Shown here piece after piece: positions 1 to 7,418 of a DNA stretch of 27,402 nucleotides (position 1 is the stretch's first letter; the number at the start of each line of letters is the position of its first letter). A program made the translations under genes and the position numbers. This stretch comes from Streptomyces rimosus subsp. rimosus (GTDB lineage: Bacteria; Actinomycetota; Actinomycetes; Streptomycetales; Streptomycetaceae). The DNA lies in assembly GCF_000720725.1 (NCBI RefSeq), contig NZ_JOCQ01000108.1, forward strand, positions 1-27,402. Reading direction: 5' to 3'. Under the pieces are notes generated by a model, which saw only the letters and a list, made by a program, of their open reading frames with translations, ran no database searches and was not told where the DNA came from.

Positions 1-36
1 CACCTCCCCACCACTCCCCCACGCCGCCGCCCGACC

Positions 37-1149
37 ATGAAGGACATCGCCGAACGCGCCGGTGTCTCCCCCTCGGCCGTCTCCTTCGCCCTCAACGGCC
101 GCGACGGCGTCTCCCCCGGCACCCGCGCCCGGATCCGCGAGGTCGCCGAAGAGCTGGGCTGGCAGCCGAACAGCGCCGCCCGCGCCCTGTCCGGCGAACG
201 CTCCGGCTGCGTCGGCCTGGTCCTCGCCCGCCCCGCCCACACCCTCGGCGTCGAGTCCTTCTTTCTCCAGCTGGTCTCGGGCATCCAGGAGGCCCTGGCC
301 GCCCAGCGCGTCGCACTCCTCTTCCAGGTCGTCGAGGACCTGGAGGCCGAGTGCGCGATCTACCGACGCTGGTGGGCCGAACGCCGCGTGGACGGCGTCC
401 TCGTCGTGGACCCCCGGGCCGAAGACCCCCGCCCCGCTCTCCTCGCCTCCCTGGCCCTCCCCGCGGTCGTCATAGGCGACACCAGGACCCCTTCAGCCCC
501 ACCTCCAGTCCCAGCCCCCACCAGCTCCCCGCCCGCTTCCTTCTCCGCTTCCCCCGCCCCCACCCTCCCCGCCCTCCCCGACCCCCCACCCCCTCCCACC
601 GCCCCCCTCTCCACCATCTGGGCCGACGACGCGGCCGCGATGCGGTCGATCATCGATCACCTGTACGAACTGGGACACCGCCGCATCGTGCACATCGCCG
701 GGCTGCCCGGCCTCGCGCACACCGAGCGCCGGGTCGCAGCCCTGCGCGCCGAGGCCGCGCGTCTCGGCCTGGACGCCGCCGAGGTCCGCTCCGTATCCAC
801 GGACTACTCCGACGAGCAGGGCGCCGAGGCCACCCACCGCCTGCTCGCCGCCCCCCGCCCACCCACCGCGATCGTCTACGACAACGACGTGATGGCCGTG
901 GCAGGCGCCGCCGTGGCCGCCGGCCGCGGCGTGCCCGTACCGGCCGCCCTGTCCATCGTGGCCTGGGACGACTCACCCCTGTGCCGCGTCACCCATCCGC
1001 GCCTGACCTCACTCGTACGCGACACCGCCGGCTTCGGCCGCCTGGCCGCCCAGGAACTCCTCTCCCTCCTCGACGGCGCCCCCACCCGCCGCCTCCAAGC
1101 CGAACTCCCCCATCTCGAACTCCGCGAAAGCACCGCTCCCGCTCCTTGA
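37..1149 (+). CDS. LacI-family transcriptional regulator (start may lie upstream of window)
   Basis: A 370-residue protein opening directly in a LacI-type helix-turn-helix (residues 1-25, MKDIAERAGVSPSAVSFALN) followed by the hinge helix (QPNSAARALSG, about 44-53) and a periplasmic-binding-protein-like sensor core. The conserved DHLYELGHRRIVHI and AWDDSPLCRVTHPRLTSL motifs of the family are present, so it should be a sugar- or metabolite-responsive dimeric repressor. The frame is open to base 1 and reads RRRPT just before the ATG, as in many relatives that start a few residues earlier, so the true start may be off the window. Odd feature: residues about 149-191 are a Pro/Ser/Ala-rich insert between VVIGD and IWADD inside the sensor domain. 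The regulated genes are not visible here; the downstream peptidase has its own leader. Confidence 0.9.
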   Translation: MKDIAERAGVSPSAVSFALNGRDGVSPGTRARIREVAEELGWQPNSAARALSGERSGCVGLVLARPAHTLGVESFFLQLVSGIQEALAAQRVALLFQVVEDLEAECAIYRRWWAERRVDGVLVVDPRAEDPRPALLASLALPAVVIGDTRTPSAPPPVPAPTSSPPASFSASPAPTLPALPDPPPPPTAPLSTIWADDAAAMRSIIDHLYELGHRRIVHIAGLPGLAHTERRVAALRAEAARLGLDAAEVRSVSTDYSDEQGAEATHRLLAAPRPPTAIVYDNDVMAVAGAAVAAGRGVPVPAALSIVAWDDSPLCRVTHPRLTSLVRDTAGFGRLAAQELLSLLDGAPTRRLQAELPHLELRESTAPAP

Positions 1150-1266
1150 CCCCGCGTCACCCGAACCCTCCAGTTACCACCCGGTACGGGGAACCTCTCG
1201 GCCGTTCGGGCGCCCACCGGGCGTTTCCGGATGCGTCCGCCCGGCGTAGGGCGTGTCCTCACAACT

Positions 1267-1800
1267 ATGAACTGGCTCCGCAGACGACTCCTGCTGTACG
1301 GCGTGGTGCCGGCGGCCGTCGGTACCGTCCTCAGCCTGACCGCGACCGAGGCGGTCCCGGCCGTGCCGACGGGTCCGTGGACCCGCCCGATCGCCGCCCA
1401 TGCCCGCATCAGCTCGCCCTACGGTGTCAGAGGCCACTGGGCCGCCGGCCACCACACCGGGGTCGACTTCGCCGTCCCCACCGGCACCCCGGTCTCCTCC
1501 GTCGGCTCGGGCACCGTCGTCCTGGCCAAGCGGTCGGGCGACTACGGCCTCGCCGTCACCATCCACATGACCGACGGCTACTACACCCTCTTCGGACACC
1601 TCTCCCGCATCACGGCCCGCGTCGGCCAGCGCGTCCGAGCCGGCACCCGTATCGGCTACAGCGGCGCCACCGGGCGCACCACCGGCCCCCACCTCCACTT
1701 CGAGGTCCGCAGAACCCGCCACTACGGCTCCGACATCAACCCCCTCACCTACCTCTCCCGCCGAGGCATCCGCCTCACCAAACGCGCCCTTCCCCACTAG
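1267..1800 (+). CDS. Secreted M23-family (LytM-like) metallopeptidase
   Basis: A 177-residue protein from the ATG at 1267; an in-frame GTG/ATG 12 codons earlier exists but gives an unlikely leader. The N-terminus MNWLRRRLLLYGVVPAAVG is a basic plus hydrophobic signal sequence. The rest is a single M23 (lysostaphin/LytM) beta-sheet domain with the zinc motif H63-x3-D67 (HHTGVD), a likely catalytic His111 in LFGHLS and the H142-L-H144 motif (GPHLHFE). By family this is a zinc endopeptidase cutting peptidoglycan cross-bridges or stem peptides outside the membrane. All metal ligands are present, so it should be active rather than a degenerate activator. No clear SD sequence precedes the ATG. It lies 117 bp after the LacI gene on the same strand and faces a convergent gene. 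Confidence 0.9.
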   Translation: MNWLRRRLLLYGVVPAAVGTVLSLTATEAVPAVPTGPWTRPIAAHARISSPYGVRGHWAAGHHTGVDFAVPTGTPVSSVGSGTVVLAKRSGDYGLAVTIHMTDGYYTLFGHLSRITARVGQRVRAGTRIGYSGATGRTTGPHLHFEVRRTRHYGSDINPLTYLSRRGIRLTKRALPH

Positions 1801-1825
1801 CCGCACCCGCGCCCAGATGCTCGGC

Positions 1826-1844
1826 CCCGTCACCACCCGACGGG
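1826..1844. terminator. Weak hairpin between convergent genes
   Basis: CCCGTC (1826-1831) and GACGGG (1839-1844) form a 6-bp stem with a 7-nt loop between the convergent peptidase and HTH-repeat genes. There is no T-tract, so a terminator role is only suggested by position. Confidence 0.3.
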
Positions 1845-1909
1845 TCCGGGCGATACCGCCCTCCCCCACCCCATGACGCCAGCCACCCGCACCCTTCCTC
1901 CCCCTCCCC

Positions 1910-2707
1910 CTACCCGTGCCCCTCCCTCTCCGGCAGTTCCTCGACCCTCGCCCGGTCGTACCGGCCGAGCCGCCCCGGCACCAGCCCGTTCCGCTCCGCC
2001 GCCACCTCGAACTTCCCGGCCGACCACCCGAGCAGCGCCGCGGCCTCCTTGGCCGTGACGCTCCGTTCGATCCACCGCTGCCGCTCGTCCACCACGGCCG
2101 CGACCCGCTCCCGGTCGAGCCCGTCGATGCTCTCCAAGCTGAACATGGGATACCCGCGGAACTCGCCCGCCGGCCGGAGCAGCCCCTCCTCGGCCAGCAC
2201 GCGTACGTCCTCCCGCTCGACCTCCAGCTCCGTACGCTCCGCCAGCCGCTTCGCCGCGTCGATCGATCCGAGCCCGGGGTGATCACCGAGCGTTTCCCTG
2301 ATCCGCTCCACCTCGCCCCGCAGACCGTCCACCACCCTCCGCGACCAGCGCCTGCCGTCCACGTCCGGCGGCGGGATCATCCCCCGCTGCTCGGCCCGGC
2401 CGACCTGCCACCGCTGGAGCTCCAGCTCACTCGCCAGCTGATGCGGCCCGAACGCATCCCCGGTGAGCGCCTGCCGGCGCCCGGCCCGCCCGGCGTCCTG
2501 AGCCGTCGGATAGTTCTCGTCCCCCACCACGGAAAGGATCTCCTCGACCCGGTCCGGCAGCGTCTTGGCCACCCCCTCCGACCACCGCTCGTCCCCCACG
2601 TCCGGGGGCGGAATCAGCCCCCTGGTCTCGGCACGCCGTACGTGCCGCGGCTCGATCCCCAGCCACTCGGCCAGCTGATGCGGTCCGAACGCCCGTTCCT
2701 TGGCCAT
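1910..2707 (-). CDS. Protein of four helix-turn-helix-like repeats, unknown function
   Basis: A 265-residue soluble protein from the ATG at 2707, preceded by GGGAGG at good spacing; the GTG-type extension upstream is not needed. It has internal repeats. Residues 7-62 and 86-141 share FGPHQLA, RAE-RG-IPPPDV, RW and a closing helix. Residues 148-210 and 216-262 are more divergent copies of the same layout (AAKRLAERTELEVE..., AKEAAALLGWSAGKF...). Each repeat looks like a MerR/winged-helix type DNA-reading head: helix, turn, helix, then 'G-(L/M)(I/L)P/RP' as in the wing of MerR/excisionase folds. No catalytic domain or membrane segment is present. It may be a DNA- or protein-binding scaffold; no precise family name is claimed. 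It is monocistronic, convergent with the peptidase gene. Confidence 0.8.
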   Translation of the reverse strand: MAKERAFGPHQLAEWLGIEPRHVRRAETRGLIPPPDVGDERWSEGVAKTLPDRVEEILSVVGDENYPTAQDAGRAGRRQALTGDAFGPHQLASELELQRWQVGRAEQRGMIPPPDVDGRRWSRRVVDGLRGEVERIRETLGDHPGLGSIDAAKRLAERTELEVEREDVRVLAEEGLLRPAGEFRGYPMFSLESIDGLDRERVAAVVDERQRWIERSVTAKEAAALLGWSAGKFEVAAERNGLVPGRLGRYDRARVEELPEREGHG

Positions 2708-3126
2708 GTGCCCTCCCGTTGCCACCGCCGTCGGGTACCCGATCACGTACCCATGACGAAGCCCACCGGCCCCGCAAAACCCAACTTTAGGGCTCACGAC
2801 CAAAACGCAACTGCCCTGTGGATAACCGCCGTTCCGACATCACCGAACACCTCGGTCGGTACTGAAAACCCCAGCACCACCCACCGCGCCTCCGCCACAG
2901 ACGCCAACTGCCGACCGGCCCTGAGCACATCGCGGACCCTATCGAGGGCCGGTCCCGGCAGGACTCCGCCCTGGCCGCGATCGAATGGTCCCGAGCCGGG
3001 CCATGATGGGGCCCACCACGGGGATCGCGCCCGGTCGCCGCCCCATCACAGCCCGGACGGGCACCCGGCCAGGAACTCCGGCGCCCGCGCCTGCTCGCCG
3101 CGCGAGGATCCCCGTACGTCGGCCGG
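2708..3126. other. Intergenic region without a credible gene
   Basis: About 420 bases between the HTH-repeat gene and the membrane-protein gene. The part next to 2708 must hold the promoter of the HTH-repeat gene (a slightly A/T-richer patch at about 2775-2830). The frames here are compositionally like shadows, rich in Arg/Pro/Ala, and have no recognisable domain. No clear terminator for the cassette to the right was seen. Confidence 0.5.
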
Positions 3127-3561
3127 TCAGCCTTCGCACATGGGTTTGCCGAGGTTGGCTGCTGTTTCAGCGGCGTCCGCATGTGTCATGACGGTGACGG
3201 TCGCCGACAGGGCGATCATCAGGCCGGCGATGACGACGCACATGGTGGAAAGGCCGCTGCGCCAAGGTGCGGTCGGTCCGGATTCCCGGCGTCGTGCACT
3301 GCGCAGGAGCACGATGTGCACGGTCACTGCCAGTACGGCGGCGGCCAGAGCGCCGTAGGACAAGGCGAAATGGGTCCATGGCACGGCGATGTAGCGGCAG
3401 GCGGCGGACTGGTGGTGGACATGCTGTGTGGACACGACCAGCGTCGCGACGAAACAGGTGACGGCTGCGGCGGTCAGCAGCGGAACGGACAGAATCGCAG
3501 TACGCCGGCGCCTCGACAGCTGCTGTGGCCGCTCTTGGGTATCTGAGATGGTTTCAGCCAC
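3127..3561 (-). CDS. Small three-pass membrane protein; candidate immunity protein of the adjacent effector
   Basis: A 144-residue protein starting at the GTG at 3561, four bases after the TGA of the amidase gene, so translation is probably coupled; the longer frame to 3948 is antisense-like shadow of the amidase gene and is rejected. A basic cytoplasmic N-terminus (SRRRRT) is followed by three hydrophobic segments: about residues 20-43 (LSVPLLTAAAVTCFVATLVV), about 60-85 (FALSYGALAAAVLAVTVHIVLL) and about 105-128 (MCVVIAGLMIALSATVTVM). Between segments 1 and 2 is a short His/Cys-containing loop (HVHHQSAACRY). I do not recognise a family. Its position as last gene behind a probable exported peptidoglycan- or peptide-cleaving amidase makes an immunity role attractive, but that is inference from layout only; it could equally be an accessory secretion component. 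Confidence 0.72.
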   Translation of the reverse strand: MAETISDTQERPQQLSRRRRTAILSVPLLTAAAVTCFVATLVVSTQHVHHQSAACRYIAVPWTHFALSYGALAAAVLAVTVHIVLLRSARRRESGPTAPWRSGLSTMCVVIAGLMIALSATVTVMTHADAAETAANLGKPMCEG

Positions 3562-3565
3562 GGGA

Positions 3566-4822
3566 TCAGTACCAATCCGGGTGCGGGCGGACGATGCGGA
3601 CCTTCTGCCGCCCTTCGGCCTTTTCCGTGTTGGGGAGGCGGCCGTCGAGGCTGACGTTGCGGTACGGGTCGCTGTGCTGGGTGTACTTGATCTCACCGTC
3701 CGGCATGACGCCGGTGACGATGGCGGCGTGGTGGGTGTTGCCCTTCTCGATCTGGTCGTTGTCGCCGGCCTGCTCGTAGTAGATGATGTCGCCGGGACGG
3801 ACCTGGTCGCGCGGCACTTCCTCACCTCCGTGGTCGAGCATGAAATTCTGCTGGTTCTCGGCTCCGCCCCAGGACTTCGAGTAGTACATCGTCTTGTCCC
3901 ACCAGTCGTTCCCGATACCGCTTTCGTGGCCCCAGGTGTCGTCGCCACGCGCTCCCGACCAGAAGTCGAGCTTCTTCTGCATGCCTGCGTGATCGAGAGC
4001 TTGGGAAACGAAGTTGGTGCAGTTGTTTCCGAAGTCGATCGGATCGTCCTGGTCCCAGTTCTGCAGCGCGTACTCGACCATCTTGACGCGGTCGAACTTC
4101 CCGTCCGTACCGCGCATTTCCTGCTTGGCGCTCTCCGGCAACCCCTCCAGCTTCGACAGGGCGACCGGGTCGGCCAGCATCAACTCGTGCCGCTGCTTGT
4201 CGCTCAGGCCGTTCCACCACATGCGCTGGGTCATCGGTCCGGCATCCTTGGGTATCTCGGCGCCGAGGATCTCCATCTCCGCCTGCGAGGCCTTGTTCTG
4301 CACCTTGAGCGCTTCGTCGGGGTCAGCGATGTCCACTTGTTTCGTCAGCATGGCGAACTTCGCGGCAGCCGTATTGTCGGCCTCGCCGACCTGCTGCAGC
4401 ACATGATCGCGCAGCGCGACGATGCGCTCACGCGCATGCAGCTTGTCCGGGTCCTCGCCGGGCATCGGCGCTCCCTCGGGCAGGCCGTCCGCGCCGATAC
4501 GCAGGTCGTAGCGCTGGGCGAGTTCCTGCATCTCGCGCGCCGAGCTCAGCGCGGTCTCCATGCTGTCGGCCACGGCTTCGCAGAGCATCTTGCCGCCGAG
4601 CAGGATGTCGTAGGCGGACTCCAGCTGATCGGCCAGCTTCTCGAAGTCCTTCGCGGCCTTCTGCCCCACCTCATCGCTCCAGTGGTCCGCCAGCGGCTTG
4701 GTGCCGTTGTCCCGGATGTCCTGGGCGGCACGCAGAGCGTGCTTGGCCAGCGTCTCCCATTCCGCGGCGGACTTGTGCCACTTTTCGGGCCGGGCGTTGA
4801 TCACAGCCCCGTAGTTCACCAC
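3566..4822 (-). CDS. WXG-like domain fused to Amidase_6-type papain-like hydrolase; putative type VII-secreted effector
   Basis: A 418-residue protein with tandem GTG GTG start; GGGAAAGG lies about 12 nt upstream, inside the end of the preceding gene. Residues 1-105 are helical with WXG-like features (W15, W22, HWSDEVG at 47-53) and resemble the N-terminal export domains of actinobacterial type VII substrates. Residues about 196-236 (MWWNGLSDKQ...LEGLPESAKQEM) match the WNGL/GLP linker common in such multidomain substrates. The C-terminal part (about 245-418) is an Amidase_6-like domain: NNCTNFVSQALDHAG holds the likely nucleophile C268, HHAAIVTG the likely H365, and QHSDPYRN a probable third site. 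There is no Sec signal peptide. By family these domains cut amide/peptide bonds, often in peptidoglycan. It sits between a WXG100-like gene (7 bp before) and a membrane-protein gene (4 bp after). Confidence 0.85.
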   Translation of the reverse strand: MVNYGAVINARPEKWHKSAAEWETLAKHALRAAQDIRDNGTKPLADHWSDEVGQKAAKDFEKLADQLESAYDILLGGKMLCEAVADSMETALSSAREMQELAQRYDLRIGADGLPEGAPMPGEDPDKLHARERIVALRDHVLQQVGEADNTAAAKFAMLTKQVDIADPDEALKVQNKASQAEMEILGAEIPKDAGPMTQRMWWNGLSDKQRHELMLADPVALSKLEGLPESAKQEMRGTDGKFDRVKMVEYALQNWDQDDPIDFGNNCTNFVSQALDHAGMQKKLDFWSGARGDDTWGHESGIGNDWWDKTMYYSKSWGGAENQQNFMLDHGGEEVPRDQVRPGDIIYYEQAGDNDQIEKGNTHHAAIVTGVMPDGEIKYTQHSDPYRNVSLDGRLPNTEKAEGRQKVRIVRPHPDWY

Positions 4823-4829
4823 CGGCCGC

Positions 4830-5153
4830 TCACGCCTTTCCCAGGTCGTTCAGGCCGTGCCGCAGCCGCGAAGCCGCTTCCTCATCCTGCGCGTCGTAGC
4901 TGCCGGCGCTTTCCTGCAGGCGCTCGCCCAGCTCCCCCATCTTCTTCGCCAGGCCCACCATGTGCTCCTCCCACGTCAGTGCGCAGGAGTAGAGGTGCTG
5001 GGCGCACTCCCAGCCCCAGACGGAATCCGCCGCCCCCGTCGCCTGGCTTTCCTCCAGGGAATTGTTCAGCTTGCGAGCCACCTCCCGGGCCAGCGCGGAC
5101 ATATCACTGCCCGTTGCCCGCACAGCATGACTGTTGATTCTGATGTCGCCCAA
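4830..5153 (-). CDS. WXG100/EspC-like small secretion partner
   Basis: A 107-residue all-helical protein starting at TTG (5153), with a G-rich stretch (GGGGACGGGG) just upstream as the best SD; no better in-frame start exists. Two helices flank a turn with SVWGWECAQH at about residues 44-53, the place where WXG100 and EspC (DUF2580-like) proteins carry the WXG motif. The C-terminal helix ends in SYDAQDEEAASRL, like the Tyr/acidic export signal region (YxxxD/E) of type VII substrates. Its small size, lack of signal peptide and position seven bases before an effector with its own WXG-like domain suggest a heterodimer/chaperone partner for export. No EccC ATPase or other secretion gene lies in the window, so export would rely on machinery encoded elsewhere. 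Confidence 0.8.
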   Translation of the reverse strand: MGDIRINSHAVRATGSDMSALAREVARKLNNSLEESQATGAADSVWGWECAQHLYSCALTWEEHMVGLAKKMGELGERLQESAGSYDAQDEEAASRLRHGLNDLGKA

Positions 5154-5833
5154 GACCCCGTCCCCGCCGCTCCGCTGTCCGGCTCATCGTAAAACGGCTC
5201 CGCGCGGTCGAACCGGCTGGTCAGCGGTGGCGACAGCGCACGCCGACAGCCAGGCGGCCCAGATGACACAGAGTGCTGGGCACGGGGTGCATGGGCTACC
5301 CGCCTAGGGGGGCCGAGTCGGCCGGCCGGCACAAGCACCATTCAGCTCCGCCTCGTCCGTCGGCGCGCAGATCCTTGCCCGAGCTGCGGGCTCGGACTCG
5401 GACTCGGACTCGGAACCTGTCCTCACCTCGGAAAGTCGGCATCGTGTCGTGTGCCTCGGTGCCAGGTCAGGCTTTGCCGGGCCGCCTCCGCGGTCGCGCT
5501 CCCCACACCGTGCGACTCACGGCGGCGCTGCACGTCGCCGCCTGGGAAGACAACGTTCCCGAACACTCGTGGCGGAGCGAGCTGCTGCAGAAGATCAGCG
5601 ACAGCCTGATTCTGTTCACCGTCCACCTCGCTACCAAGCCCCTCGTCCCCATCGCAGCGGCCGGGCACCTGCGGCCCCGCCCCCGACGCCTGTCACCCCC
5701 GGTCAGCAGGCACCGAAGCATGCTCTCCGAGCCCCGGACCACCCCAGAACCACTGCCACAGCTCAGTGAGAACCCATTCCGCGCGCCATCCACGTTCGGA
5801 CACGGCCTCGAAACAACGCGCCACAACGCAGAA
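5154..5833. other. Gene-poor region between the effector cassette and tRNA-Ala
   Basis: About 680 bases. The first ~60 bases probably hold the cassette promoter: on the minus strand TACGAT lies about 35-40 bp before the TTG start, with TTCGAC 15 bp further up. The rest has open frames on both strands (for example plus 5273-5881), but none has an SD, a recognisable domain or plausible composition. It contains a (CTCGGA)4 tract. It could be decayed coding sequence, but I cannot assign a parent gene. Confidence 0.45.
5391..5414. repeat. Four perfect copies of CTCGGA
   Basis: Four contiguous 6-bp units CTCGGA, read directly. They lie in the gene-poor region before tRNA-Ala, and their in-frame length would add Arg-Thr or Leu-Gly dipeptides if translated. 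Confidence 0.9.
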
Positions 5834-5863
5834 ATCCCGCCCGATCAATGGATCGGACGGGAT
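5834..5863 (-). terminator. Rho-independent-like terminator of tRNA-Ala
   Basis: ATCCCG-C-CCGATC (5834-5846), loop AATG, GATCGG-A-CGGGAT (5851-5863): a 12-bp stem with one mismatch. On the minus strand it is followed by TTTC. It lies 43 bp beyond the 3' end of the tRNA. Confidence 0.7.
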
Positions 5864-5905
5864 CTCATGAACTACTCCTGAGCTAACTCAAGAACAGTCC
5901 GTCGG

Positions 5906-5978
5906 TGGACCTGAGGGGATTCGAACCCCTGACCCCCTCGTTGCGAACGAGGTGCGCTACCAGCTGCGCCACAGGCCC
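5906..5978 (-). tRNA. tRNA-Ala (anticodon CGC)
   Basis: The minus strand folds as a complete 73-nt cloverleaf: acceptor GGGCCTG/CAGGTCC, D arm GCGC/GCGC with AGCTGGTA loop, anticodon stem CCTCG/CGAGG with loop TTCGCAA, and T arm AGGGG-TTCGAAT-CCCCT, discriminator A. The loop gives anticodon CGC (codon GCG, alanine). The third acceptor pair is G3-U70, the alanine identity element, which confirms the assignment. The 3' CCA is not fully encoded (A then CCG), usual for actinobacteria. It stands alone with its own promoter and terminator. Confidence 0.97.
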
Positions 5979-5992
5979 TTGCGACGAGTCAA

Positions 5993-6020
5993 ACTCTAGC
6001 ATCCCTGTCCGGGTGCTCAA
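5993..6020 (-). promoter_or_regulatory. Promoter of tRNA-Ala
   Basis: On the minus strand TTGAGC (6020-6015), a 16-bp spacer and TAGAGT (5998-5993) form a good vegetative-sigma-type promoter. The -10 ends 14 bp before the tRNA 5' end, and it lies in the gap after sepX. Confidence 0.7.
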
Positions 6021-6053
6021 AAATCGCTTCCCCTGCTGGTCAGGTGTGGGGGG

Positions 6054-7313
6054 TCACTCGTTTGCCGCGCGGGGGCGGTCGTTGTCGGCGTACTGGTCGA
6101 ACAGGGGGGTGCGGCCGCGGGTGCGGCGGGACGTCGCGGGGCGGTGGCGTGGGTCGACGGCCGGGGGGTGCGGGGTTTCGGTGGCGGGGCCGGAGCGGGC
6201 GGAGCTCCAGGCGTCGTCGGCGTCCAGGTCGACGTGGCTGGTCGCGCGGGGGGCCACCGGGGCCGTGACGTACGTCGGGAGGGGGACCGGGACCGGGTCC
6301 CAGCCGCCGGGCTCGGTGCGGTCGCGTTCGCGCTGCTGGTCGACCCACTCGGCGTGGTCGGTCTCCTCCACCAGGGCGCGCCGGCCGGCCGTGGAGGCCG
6401 GTTCGGGCCGGGCGGCGGGTGCGGCGGGGTGCGCCGGGTCGGGGAGCGGTGCGGCGGCGTCCTCAGCGGGGGGTTCGTCGGCGGCGGGCTGCTGGGACGC
6501 CTGCGGAGGGCGTGGCCTGCCCTCCCGCAGCCGTTGGGCCGCCGCCTCCGCCTGGCGCTGGTCCATGGTGAAGGTGAAGCGGCGGCGTTCCTGGGCGCGG
6601 AGGTAGACGATGTACGCGCTGAGGAGTATGGCCGGAATGGCCGGTGCCCAGAGGAAGGCGAGGCCGCCGACGGCGGCGACGATCGTGCCGACGGTGAACG
6701 CGAGGAAGAGCACCGTGGTGGTGCGCCGTCGGCGGGCCAGGACCTTGGCGCGCTTCATGCGCTCGGCGGTGTAGGGGCGCCGGGAGCCGGGCTTCTTGCC
6801 GGAGCGTGGCGCGGCGCCACCCGCGGCGCCACCCGCGACGCCAGAGCCCCCCGCGGAAGCGGCGCCACCCGAGGGAACAGCGCCACCTGCGGAAGCGGCC
6901 CCGGCGGCAGACGGCGTACCGCCGGACGAGAACACGGCACCGGACGACGAGCTGCTGACCGCGGCCCCGGAGCCGGACGGCGCACCGCCGGGCGCGGCCG
7001 CCGGCTGGCGCTGAGCGGCGGGCGGCGCTGCCTCGTCCGCGGGCGCGTCGAAGTCCCGGACGTCGGCCGTCTCGGCCGCCGCGTCCGGGTCCCGCGCGTC
7101 GCTCGCATCGTCGGTGCGGCCGCCCTGCGCCGCCAGCCCCTTGGCGTAACGGCGTTCCATGGCCGCGCGCCCGGACAGGAGCCGGATGGCGGTACTGAAG
7201 CGTTCCGTCGGCCGGGCTTCATTGAGCTCGTCCTGCCTACGGAGCCACATCGGCACCAAGTAGGCGGCCCAGGCCCCGACGATGACTGCGTAGATGAGGC
7301 CGCTGCTGCTCAC
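6054..7313 (-). CDS. sepX: Divisome membrane protein SepX/GlpR
   Basis: A 419-residue membrane protein from GTG 7313 with GTGAGG just before it. The N-terminus MSSSGLIYAVIVGAWAAYLV is a membrane segment directly followed by PMWLRRQDELNEARPTERFS, the hallmark of the actinobacterial SepX/GlpR family. A long Ala/Gly/Ser-rich linker (about residues 90-190) separates it from a pair of membrane helices (about 205-245, TTTVLFLAFTVGTIVAAVGG and APAIPAILLSAYIVYLRAQ), a basic-acidic helix and a disordered acidic/proline tail. Known role of the family: SepX is needed for normal septation and sporulation in Streptomyces, and GlpR is the membrane receptor of the gephyrin-like Glp in corynebacteria, which binds SepF. 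Its partner glp lies four genes upstream on the same strand. The linker is notably long and low in complexity. Confidence 0.88.
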   Translation of the reverse strand: MSSSGLIYAVIVGAWAAYLVPMWLRRQDELNEARPTERFSTAIRLLSGRAAMERRYAKGLAAQGGRTDDASDARDPDAAAETADVRDFDAPADEAAPPAAQRQPAAAPGGAPSGSGAAVSSSSSGAVFSSGGTPSAAGAASAGGAVPSGGAASAGGSGVAGGAAGGAAPRSGKKPGSRRPYTAERMKRAKVLARRRRTTTVLFLAFTVGTIVAAVGGLAFLWAPAIPAILLSAYIVYLRAQERRRFTFTMDQRQAEAAAQRLREGRPRPPQASQQPAADEPPAEDAAAPLPDPAHPAAPAARPEPASTAGRRALVEETDHAEWVDQQRERDRTEPGGWDPVPVPLPTYVTAPVAPRATSHVDLDADDAWSSARSGPATETPHPPAVDPRHRPATSRRTRGRTPLFDQYADNDRPRAANE

Positions 7314-7380
7314 GCCTCACACGGTAGAGGGGTTTGCGGGGGGCCATCCGCCAATTGGGCCGGTGTGTCGCACGATCTGG

Positions 7381-7418
7381 CTGATATCTCGAACTTTTTT
7401 TGTGATTGTTGAGATCAG
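7381..7418. repeat. Imperfect inverted repeat in A/T-rich leader of sepX
   Basis: CTGATATCTC (7381-7390) and GAGATCAG (7411-7418) form an 8-bp inverted repeat with one bulge around a T7 tract. The gap between the acetyltransferase gene and sepX (7314-7464) is far richer in A+T than its surroundings, as expected for a promoter/regulatory region of sepX or a terminator of the upstream operon. Confidence 0.5.

Noticed and set aside
351..2282. 643-codon plus-strand open frame
   Set aside because: It crosses the LacI, peptidase and HTH-repeat genes in other frames, is extremely rich in Arg and Pro, and has no domain; a GC-rich shadow.
3562..3948. N-terminal extension of the three-pass membrane protein
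   Set aside because: It lies antiparallel-frame inside the amidase gene with shadow composition (Thr/Arg/Ser-rich). The GTG at 3561, four bases after the amidase stop, is a better start.
5273..5881. 202-codon plus-strand frame before tRNA-Ala
   Set aside because: No SD, no domain, atypical composition and overlap with the tRNA terminator; kept only as a gene-poor region.
5901..5940. Attachment-site duplication of the tRNA-Ala 3' end
   Set aside because: No second copy of the tRNA 3' sequence was found by eye in the window, so integration is not claimed.
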